A DNA stretch of 8,007 bases from an uncultured Aquabacterium sp. (GTDB lineage: Bacteria; Pseudomonadota; Gammaproteobacteria; Burkholderiales; Burkholderiaceae_C). Position numbers and translations under genes: made by a program. Within the stretch, counting starts at the first letter, position 1. Every line of letters starts with the position of its first letter. Under the pieces are notes generated by a model. It was not told the DNA's origin. It was given only the letters and a program-made list of their open reading frames with translations, and made no database searches. The DNA is taken from the NCBI GenBank assembly GCA_937923225.1, contig CALAKR010000335.1, positions 1 to 8,007 of the forward strand, given 5' to 3'. This document shows positions 1-5,232 of this stretch, piece after piece.

Positions 1-545
1 TGCCCTGCCAGGCCACCGAACAAGGCATCGGCCGAGCCGCTGAAGCTCACGCGCACACGGGTACCCACCGCCTCGCCGGCTTCGCCCACGATCAGCAGGC
101 GCAGGCCGCCCAGGGCCAGGTCCTGCGTCAGGTTGAAGCCCGAGACTTCAGTGCTCTGCGTGGCCGCCACGTTCCAGTACTGCGCGGCCGACAGCATCAC
201 ATCGACCGTGCCGGGCGTGAGTTGCGTGTCCACCGACACCAGGTGCGAATGGCCCTGCTCGACGCTGGCCGTGCCCACCGCTTCGGGTTGGCCCGCCACG
301 CTGTCGGCCAGCAGCACCTGCCCTGGGCCGGACAGATCCTGCAAGGCGCCCAGCACGCCCGTGCCCGCACTCTGCCCACCAACCTGGCCGGACTGGTCGA
401 GGAAATCGACACCATAGCCCGGCGACAGCAGGGACCAGCTGGCGGCCTGCGCCGGCGCCTGGGCGGCCAGGGCCAGCCCCAGGGCCAAGGCCACGGTGCG
501 CAAGGCGGGGGCCCTCATCAGGGCCCGGGTTGCCATCTTCATCAT
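1..545 (-). CDS. Exported protein of unknown function, C-terminus outside window (possible PEP-CTERM exoprotein)
   Basis: An open frame of 181 codons runs from an ATG at 545 to the left edge without a stop, so the gene is 3'-partial. The start is chosen because AGGAG (554-558) lies 8 nt upstream; ATGs at 542 and 536 are in-frame alternatives. The N-terminus is a clear Sec signal peptide: basic residues (K3, R7, R11), then an Ala/Leu-rich core ending near AQAPAQAA, with maturation probably just before ASWSLL. The visible mature part is rich in Gly, Val, Ser, Thr and Leu, has no cysteine, and alternates hydrophobic and polar residues as a beta-sandwich would. I recognise no catalytic motif. It is the third gene of an operon behind a PEP-CTERM peptide and a secreted nucleotidase, 38 bp after the nucleotidase stop. 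Composition and context suggest it may itself end in a PEP-CTERM signal, but that end is not visible. It is surely coding; its function is unknown. Confidence 0.8.
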   Translation of the reverse strand, partial: MMKMATRALMRAPALRTVALALGLALAAQAPAQAASWSLLSPGYGVDFLDQSGQVGGQSAGTGVLGALQDLSGPGQVLLADSVAGQPEAVGTASVEQGHSHLVSVDTQLTPGTVDVMLSAAQYWNVAATQSTEVSGFNLTQDLALGGLRLLIVGEAGEAVGTRVRVSFSGSADALFGGLAG

Positions 546-553
546 CTTGGGTA

Positions 554-558
554 CTCCT
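554..558 (-). promoter_or_regulatory. Ribosome-binding site of the left-edge exported gene
   Basis: AGGAG read on the minus strand, 8 nt from the ATG at 545. It decides the start among three closely spaced in-frame ATGs (545, 542, 536), the later ones being at suboptimal spacing. It lies in the 38-bp gap after the nucleotidase stop, showing that translation of the third operon gene restarts independently. Confidence 0.7.
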
Positions 559-583
559 ATGACCTGGTTCAGCCTGAGCCTGC

Positions 584-2563
584 TCAGGGCAGACGGGTGA
601 TGCGGTTGCGCGCACCCGGGGCCACGCCGGCCGGGTTGGCACGCAGGTAGGCCTCGAAGGCATCTGTGTCGACCGCGCCGCCCAGGCGGCTGGTGCCATT
701 GCGCAGGGCGTAGAACTGATCACCGCCGTCAGCCAGGAAGCTGTTGACGGTGACGCGGTAGCTGGCAGCCGGGTCCACCACCACACCGTTGATGCGCAGG
801 CTGGCGGCATCCACCTTGGCGCAGGCCGGGCCACTGGCGCTGTAGGTGTAGCGCAGGCTGTCGGACACCTGCAGGATGCGGTTGAAGGGCTGGCCGGCCA
901 CCGGCGCATCGGCCGGATAGCCTTGCGCGCAGCCGGTGAACTGCTGCTCCAGCACCAGCTTGAGGTCGGCGCCGGTCAGGGTCAGCGTCACCATGGCATT
1001 GCCGAAGGGCTGCACGGTGAAAGCCTCGCCGTAAGTGACCTGGCCATCGCTCTTGCCGGGGGCGCTGTAGGGCATGTCGGCGCGGATGCCGCCCGGGTTC
1101 ATCAGCGCGACCACGGCATCGCCGAAGCCGGGATCATCGGTGGCATCGAGTTGCGCATCGGCGATCACATCGCCCAGGCTGGATTCGCCAGCGGCGGTGG
1201 GGTCACGCGTGAGTGAAGCCGTGATGCGGCCGATCACGCGGCTGGCGGGCGCCAGGGCCTCGGCCTTGTAGTGGTCGACCACGGCCTTGAGCGATTCGGC
1301 CTCGGCCACGGCGCTGCTGTTGGGAATGCTGATGTTGCTGGCGGCCACGCTGCGCACGTCGTGCGTGCGGGTGTCGAGCAGCAGGTCGATGTCGGTGACC
1401 ATGCGGCCGTACTGGCCGGCCGAGGTCACGCGCACGGGCGTGTTGGCCTTGTTGGGCAGTTCGCAGTTGTAGGCCTGGTGCGTGTGGCCGCTGACGACCA
1501 GATCCACCGCCGGATCCAGGCGCTTGACGATGTCCACGATGGCGCCGGACACGCCGGTGCAGCCGTTGGCACCGCCCGACACGATCGCGCCGCCTTCATG
1601 CACCAGCACCACCACCGCCTCGATGCCCTGGGCCTTGAGTTGGGGGATCAGTGCGTTGACGGTGTCGGCCTCGTCCTTGAAGCTCAGGCCGGCCACACCG
1701 GCCGGCGATACGATGGTAGGCGTGGCTTCCAGCGTCATGCCGATGAAGGCCACCTTGTGGCCCATGAAATCCTTGATGCCCACGCCGGGCAGCACGGTCT
1801 GGCCCGTGGCCGTGTCCTGCACGTTGGCCGCCAGGAAACCGAAGTCGGCACCCTTGAACTGGCCTTCGGCATTGAGGTCGGCCGGCAGTCCCTTGCCGGA
1901 GTAGATGTCGGTGGGATGGTTGCCACCGTGCTGCATGCGCAGGATCTCGGCCTTGCCTTCGTCGAACTCGTGGTTGCCCACGGCGTTGAAGTCGATGCCG
2001 ATGCGGTTCATGGCCTCGATGGTGGGCTCGTCGTGAAACAGGGCCGAGACCAGCGGGCTGGCGCCGATCATGTCACCGGCCGACACCACCGCGTGCAGCG
2101 GGTTGGCGGCCTTGAGCTCGGCCACCTTGGTGGCGAAACGCGCCACGCCGGGGTTGCTGCCCGAGGCTTCCACGGAGCCGTGGAAATCGTTGAAGCCGAT
2201 CAGCTTGACCTTGAGCGTGCTGCCCACGCCGGAGGCCTGCGCGGCGCTCAAGAGCTTCACGCGTTCGACCGCCGAGAGCTTGCCGGCCTTCTGCAGATCG
2301 AAGGACACGCGCGACACATGCGACACGAAGGCTGCCTGATTGGCCCAGGGCTGCTCGTCGGCGAAGGCATCGTCGAGCGTGGCGCAATCGGCACCCACCA
2401 CGCGGTTGCCCAGGCCGGTGTCGTACGCGCCGAAGGTGACGCGGCTGTGGGCCGCATCGATGGTGCAGGCCGGTGTGGCGGCATGGGCGGATTGCCAGCC
2501 CAGCGCACCGATGAGGGCGCAGGTCAGGGCCAGGGCGGCGGGGTGGTATTTCTTGTCGATCAT
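584..2563 (-). CDS. Secreted bifunctional metallophosphatase / 5'-nucleotidase (UshA family)
   Basis: A 659-residue exported enzyme expected to hydrolyse nucleoside 5'-phosphates (and perhaps UDP-sugars or 2',3'-cyclic nucleotides) outside the cytoplasm, using a two-metal centre. A signal peptide covers residues 1-29 (cleavage near AHA). The metallophosphatase domain starts near 119 and shows the full ligand set: FNDFHG (D126, H128), AGD (D164), GNHEFDEG (N197, H198), VHEGG (H322) and GHTH (H360, H362). The C-terminal nucleotidase domain (about 440-650) has NPGGIR (489-494), a YGEAFTVQPFGN stretch (511-522) and FLADGGDQF (609-617), which match the substrate-binding elements of the family. Cysteines at 33/60, 335/367 and 545/581 could form three disulphides. 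Residues 30-118 are an extra N-terminal region not needed for the core fold. It ends in ITRLP, with no membrane anchor or sorting signal. The start is supported by AAGGGGA (2571-2577) 7 nt upstream, overlapping the stop of the preceding gene, from which it is 13 bp away. Family is certain; exact substrate is not. Confidence 0.95.
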   Translation of the reverse strand: MIDKKYHPAALALTCALIGALGWQSAHAATPACTIDAAHSRVTFGAYDTGLGNRVVGADCATLDDAFADEQPWANQAAFVSHVSRVSFDLQKAGKLSAVERVKLLSAAQASGVGSTLKVKLIGFNDFHGSVEASGSNPGVARFATKVAELKAANPLHAVVSAGDMIGASPLVSALFHDEPTIEAMNRIGIDFNAVGNHEFDEGKAEILRMQHGGNHPTDIYSGKGLPADLNAEGQFKGADFGFLAANVQDTATGQTVLPGVGIKDFMGHKVAFIGMTLEATPTIVSPAGVAGLSFKDEADTVNALIPQLKAQGIEAVVVLVHEGGAIVSGGANGCTGVSGAIVDIVKRLDPAVDLVVSGHTHQAYNCELPNKANTPVRVTSAGQYGRMVTDIDLLLDTRTHDVRSVAASNISIPNSSAVAEAESLKAVVDHYKAEALAPASRVIGRITASLTRDPTAAGESSLGDVIADAQLDATDDPGFGDAVVALMNPGGIRADMPYSAPGKSDGQVTYGEAFTVQPFGNAMVTLTLTGADLKLVLEQQFTGCAQGYPADAPVAGQPFNRILQVSDSLRYTYSASGPACAKVDAASLRINGVVVDPAASYRVTVNSFLADGGDQFYALRNGTSRLGGAVDTDAFEAYLRANPAGVAPGARNRITRLP

Positions 2564-2576
2564 GGTCGGCTCCCCT

Positions 2577-2786
2577 TCAGCGCGCCAGACGGCGGCGCAC
2601 CATGAAGCCCAGCAGGCCCAGGCCGGCGATCACCATCGCCGCGGCATCTGGTTCAGGCTCGGACACGGTTGGGGCGGTCGCAGCCTCGTTGCTGGACAAG
2701 GCGATGGCGCCCGCGCTCAAAGCGTTGGCATTGAAGGCAGCCGCCGTGGTGACCAGGGCGAGGAGAGCGCGCTTGAACGTGGACAT
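2577..2786 (-). CDS. Very short PEP-CTERM sorting-domain protein (69 aa)
   Basis: This small protein consists of little more than two targeting signals. Residues 1-22 are a Sec signal peptide (K5, R6, hydrophobic stretch, ANA before the likely cut at 22/23). Residues 44-69 are a PEP-CTERM signal: the PEP triplet (44-46), a hydrophobic helix with GLGLLGF (55-61) and a basic tail MVRRRLAR. In known systems an exosortase recognises this tail, cuts near PEP and delivers the rest to the surface or matrix. Only about 21 residues (23-43, Ser/Ala/Thr-rich) would remain after both cuts, so no folded domain is expected. The start at 2786 has GGAG (2792-2795) 5 nt upstream. It is first in a three-gene operon, 13 bp before the nucleotidase start. 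No exosortase gene is present here. The PEP-CTERM assignment rests on the motif, helix and basic tail together; the role of so short a substrate is unknown. Confidence 0.85.
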   Translation of the reverse strand: MSTFKRALLALVTTAAAFNANALSAGAIALSSNEAATAPTVSEPEPDAAAMVIAGLGLLGFMVRRRLAR

Positions 2787-2919
2787 GGATACTCCGTGAT
2801 GTGCAGCCCGCGGTGGTGGGCCGTTGTGGAGTCCATGCTAGGGAGCGTGTTTGAAGCAGCCATGACGTGGCATGAGCCGTTTGCATGGGCCAATGCACAT
2901 TCCGCGACAGGGTATGCGC

Positions 2920-2937
2920 CCGTCACGATCGCGTCAT
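2920..2937 (+). promoter_or_regulatory. Tandem heptamer pair resembling a degenerate Pho box
   Basis: CCGTCAC (2920-2926), a 4-bp spacer GATC, then GCGTCAT (2931-2937). The 7-4-7 layout at an 11-bp period is that of PhoB sites (consensus CTGTCAT-N4-CTGTCAY); the halves match 6/7 and 5/7. It lies in the 172-bp gap before the PEP-CTERM/nucleotidase operon, about 135 bp from the first ATG. Against it: the repeats read on the plus strand while the operon is on the minus strand, and similar words are common in GC-rich DNA. No convincing -10/-35 pair or terminator was found in the rest of the 2787-2958 gap. Confidence 0.2.
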
Positions 2938-2958
2938 CGACAGACCGTCGCCCAGCAC

Positions 2959-3909
2959 TCAGGCGCCAGGGTTACGCACCCCTGACGCCACATGGCCTGC
3001 CGGCACGTGCGGCGCGGCATTCTCGACATGGCCGGTCTGGTCGTCGAAGAAGAAGTCGGGCTCGAACTCGCGCAGGAAGGCACCCTTGGGCAAACCGCCC
3101 AGGAACATGGCCTCGTCGACGTCGATGTGCCAATCCATCAGGGTGCGGATGGCGCGCTCGTGCGCCGGGGCGCTGCGGGCGGTGACGAGCGCGGTGCGCA
3201 GGCGCATGGGCGATGGGCCCTGGCCCTCACCGGGTGCCGCGTCGTCGGGCTTGGTGCTGGCCTGTTCGAGCGCGCGCAGGGCGTGCAGGGCCAGCAGCAA
3301 AGGCTTGAAGGGGCCGGCGGGCAAAGGCTTGCTGGCTTGTTCGACCTCGTGGCGCTGGAAGGCGTCGAGCCCACCGCTCTGGAAGATCTGTTCGGCCTCG
3401 TCGGAGAACAACACGGCGTCGCCATCGAAGGCGATGCGCACTTCGTTGGGGTGTGCTTCACCGCCGCGGGCGGCGTGGGGCAGCACGCGGGCGGCGGGCA
3501 CGCCAGCGGCCAGGGCCGAGCGCACATCGGCATCGTTGGCCGACAGGAACAGGTGGGCGCCAAGCGGCCGCAGGTACTGCCAGGGCGAGCGGCCACGCGT
3601 GAACACGCCGCGCTCGATGGGCAGGCCGTAGTGCTGCGCAGAGCGAAACACGCGCAGGCCGGAGGCCGGATCGTTGCGCGAGAGGATGACGACCTCGACA
3701 CGCGGGGCGCCGGGCGCGTTGAAGGCCAGCAGCTTGCGCACGAGCTGGAAGGCAACGCCAGGGCGGGCGGGCGCATCCAGGCGATCGAGCTGGAGCTGCA
3801 TGTAGGCGCGGTCGTCCGCGGCTTCGAACAGCTTGTTCTCCTCTTCGAAATCAAAGAGGGCTCTTGACGAGATGGCGACGACCAGTTGGCCTTCTAGCGA
3901 TGCGGGCAT
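2959..3909 (-). CDS. Cytosolic 5'-nucleotidase, NT5C1 type (HAD-like)
   Basis: A 316-residue soluble protein without signal peptide or membrane segment, resembling the cytosolic 5'-nucleotidase I family (Pfam 5-nucleotidase), which dephosphorylates nucleoside monophosphates such as AMP in a Mg-dependent HAD-like reaction. Family features seen in order: VAISSRALFDFEEEN (11-25), PGVAFQLVRKLLAFN (50-64), VVILSRNDPASGLRVF (73-88), YGLPIERGVFTRG (94-106), LFLSANDADV (120-129), FDGDAVLFSDEAE (161-173) with D162 and D164 as the probable catalytic aspartates, LGGLPKGAFL (270-279) and FFFDDQTGH (286-294). Residues 216-235 form a flexible Asp/Pro/Gly-rich insert. The first ATG is the only sensible start, since the conserved VAISSRALFD begins at residue 11, but no clear Shine-Dalgarno precedes it (CTCCCACCC), so translation may be weak or coupled to the upstream ATPase gene, whose stop is 41 bp away. 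Family call strong; substrate preference unknown. Confidence 0.9.
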   Translation of the reverse strand: MPASLEGQLVVAISSRALFDFEEENKLFEAADDRAYMQLQLDRLDAPARPGVAFQLVRKLLAFNAPGAPRVEVVILSRNDPASGLRVFRSAQHYGLPIERGVFTRGRSPWQYLRPLGAHLFLSANDADVRSALAAGVPAARVLPHAARGGEAHPNEVRIAFDGDAVLFSDEAEQIFQSGGLDAFQRHEVEQASKPLPAGPFKPLLLALHALRALEQASTKPDDAAPGEGQGPSPMRLRTALVTARSAPAHERAIRTLMDWHIDVDEAMFLGGLPKGAFLREFEPDFFFDDQTGHVENAAPHVPAGHVASGVRNPGA

Positions 3910-3950
3910 GGGTGGGAGTTTAGTGCGCCAACCGCGCAGAACTCGACCAG

Positions 3951-4976
3951 CTACTGCACAAACCCGATCGAAGCCCTCTTCGACACCCCCACCGGCAGAT
4001 CCCGAACCTCCACCGCATCCCGCCCATCCAGCTTGGCATTGCCGAACGCCGTCATCAACGCACGCCGCATCTCGCGCGGGGCCATCGCCGACATCGCCTC
4101 CAGCACAGACTCACCCAACTCGGGCACAAACCGCTGCCCCCAGGCATGGTCGGCCCGGATGCTCCGATACAGCTTGCCCGCGATCTTGCGCGACGCCTCT
4201 GCATCCGGCATCTCGATCTCGAACACATTCACCCGGTTGAGGATCGGATCCGGGATGCTGCGCGCGTCATTGGCCGTGGCCACCCAGATCACCTGGCTGG
4301 CGTCGATGGGCACCTCCGCAAACTCATCGGTGAAGCTGTGCGCCGTGTCGTGCTCCAAAAGGCCATAGAGCGAACCCAGCGGGTCATACGCATGCTCGCC
4401 ACCCGCCTTGTCGATCTCATCGACCACCATCACCGGGTTGGCGTACTGCCCATCGACCAAGGTCTCGAACACCTTGCCCGGCCGCGCCCCCTTCCACTGG
4501 CTCGAAGCGCCTGAGAGCACCCAGCCCGCCGTCAGCGAACTCATCGACACGAAGCCCATGCCCGTGCCCAGGAGTTGCGCCATCTCGCGCGCAAAGTGCG
4601 TCTTGCCCACGCCCGGCGGGCCCAGCAGCAGCATGGGCGTGATCTCCAACGCATCGTGGCTGTCGGTGCACAGGGCCAGTTGGCGCCGCAGGTCATCGAG
4701 CACCTCATGGAAGTTGGGCAGGTCGTCGTAGAGGTGCTCCATTGCGGGCAGCCCCGAGGGCTTGACCTGGAAGCGGTCCGGCCCCTTCTCGAGCATGCGC
4801 TCGTAGGTGGCCCGCAGGCTCTCGTGATCCCGCGAGGGCAGCTTGCCCAGGCGCCGTTCGACCTCGTCGAGCCGGTACACATGCCGCATGTGGGCAATCG
4901 GGATCCGCGTGCGGCTGCCGGGCTCGGGCACCGGCACCAGTTCGCCATGGCCTTGGGTGTTGCTGCGCGCTGTCAT
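3951..4976 (-). CDS. Lon-type AAA+ ATPase lacking a protease domain
   Basis: A 341-residue ATPase whose core aligns by eye with the AAA+ module of Lon. Walker A GPPGVGKT is at 119-126, a pore-loop region WKGARPGKVF at 161-170 (compare Lon YIGAMPG), Walker B VMVVDEID at 182-189, a Lon-like SFTDEFAEVPIDASQV at 214-229, sensor 1 ATAND with N236, IPDPILNRV with R248 as probable arginine finger, and APREMRRAL (299-307) in the sensor-2 region. The first 110 residues are charged and unlike the Lon N-domain; a helical stretch with RLDEVERRLG (35-44) may oligomerise or bind a partner. The protein stops at 341, after the small alpha-helical subdomain, so the Ser-Lys peptidase is absent. The start has a strong GGAGG (4984-4988) at 7 nt. 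It is probably co-transcribed with the NT5C1-type nucleotidase 41 bp downstream. Expected to remodel or unfold a protein using ATP; the target is unknown. Confidence 0.88.
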   Translation of the reverse strand: MTARSNTQGHGELVPVPEPGSRTRIPIAHMRHVYRLDEVERRLGKLPSRDHESLRATYERMLEKGPDRFQVKPSGLPAMEHLYDDLPNFHEVLDDLRRQLALCTDSHDALEITPMLLLGPPGVGKTHFAREMAQLLGTGMGFVSMSSLTAGWVLSGASSQWKGARPGKVFETLVDGQYANPVMVVDEIDKAGGEHAYDPLGSLYGLLEHDTAHSFTDEFAEVPIDASQVIWVATANDARSIPDPILNRVNVFEIEMPDAEASRKIAGKLYRSIRADHAWGQRFVPELGESVLEAMSAMAPREMRRALMTAFGNAKLDGRDAVEVRDLPVGVSKRASIGFVQ

Positions 4977-5005
4977 CCACTCACCTCCACCCGGGTCGGA
5001 GACGT

Positions 5006-5020
5006 CATGCCCGGGACATG
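5006..5020. promoter_or_regulatory. CATG-flanked palindrome upstream of the AAA+ gene
   Basis: CATGCCCGGGACATG: an internal CCCGGG palindrome flanked on both sides by CATG, symmetric apart from a one-base offset. A second CCCGGG occurs at 4989-4994, beside the AAA+ ribosome-binding site. The site would lie in the 5' leader of the AAA+ transcript if the candidate promoter at 5042-5069 is used. It may be a repressor site or a leader hairpin; in GC-rich DNA, chance is possible. Confidence 0.25.
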
Positions 5021-5041
5021 ATCACCACATCATTGCAGCAA

Positions 5042-5069
5042 AGGATAGCGGGCTGGAACCCATGAACAA
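5042..5069 (-). promoter_or_regulatory. Candidate sigma-70-type promoter for the AAA+/nucleotidase pair
   Basis: On the minus strand TTGTTC (5064-5069) and TATCCT (5042-5047) are separated by 16 bp, matching the -35 consensus at 3/6 and the -10 at 4/6. It would give a leader of about 60 nt before the ATG at 4976. It is a weak match but the best seen in the divergent region. No comparable pair was found for the plus-strand kinase gene. Confidence 0.25.
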
Positions 5070-5084
5070 GGGGGACAAGCCGGT

Positions 5085-5098
5085 GGGCAAATTCGCCC
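5085..5098. promoter_or_regulatory. Inverted repeat GGGC-(A)AATT(C)-GCCC in the divergent region
   Basis: GGGCAAATTCGCCC is a 14-bp near-palindrome with one mismatched pair and an AATT centre, unusual in a region this GC-rich. It lies 16 bp upstream of the candidate -35 of the AAA+ gene and about 135 bp before the kinase start, where a regulator could affect both directions. No regulator gene is adjacent other than the sensor kinase itself, which has no DNA-binding domain. Confidence 0.25.
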
Positions 5099-5232
5099 CA
5101 CAAACGCCCTCATCCGGCGCACAATGGTCGGCTGGCATGCGGACCTGTGGCCACGCTGACCGGAACGACGATCAAACACCCTAGCGAAACGGCGACAATC
5201 CAGGGCAAGAACTCACCCGGAGGCCCATCGCC

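Noticed and set aside
1271..2605. A 444-codon plus-strand open frame rich in His, Val and Gly
   Set aside because: It is antisense to the secreted nucleotidase, whose metal-binding motifs are complete. No family features and shadow-type composition.
2861..2875. CATG-N6-CATG symmetric element as an operator
   Set aside because: Only the four outer bases on each side are symmetric, and CATG is frequent nearby; too little to call a site.
2787..2958. Sigma-54 promoter (GG-N10-GC) for the PEP-CTERM operon, since such genes can be sigma-54 controlled
   Set aside because: I checked the GG dinucleotides on the minus strand of this gap and none has GC at the required spacing with a reasonable TGGCAC/TTGC context.
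2340..3185. A 281-codon plus-strand open frame spanning the PEP-CTERM gene and the gap at 2787-2958
   Set aside because: It crosses parts of three minus-strand genes, shows no domain or ribosome-binding site, and has Arg/Ala/Pro-rich out-of-frame composition.
2992..3867. A 291-codon plus-strand open frame opposite the NT5C1-type nucleotidase
   Set aside because: The minus-strand frame matches a known family along its whole length; this one has no recognisable feature.
3951..4976. Truncated lon gene (pseudogene)
   Set aside because: All ATPase motifs are intact, the start has a strong ribosome-binding site, the N-terminus differs from Lon, and no protease remnant follows in any frame before the next gene.
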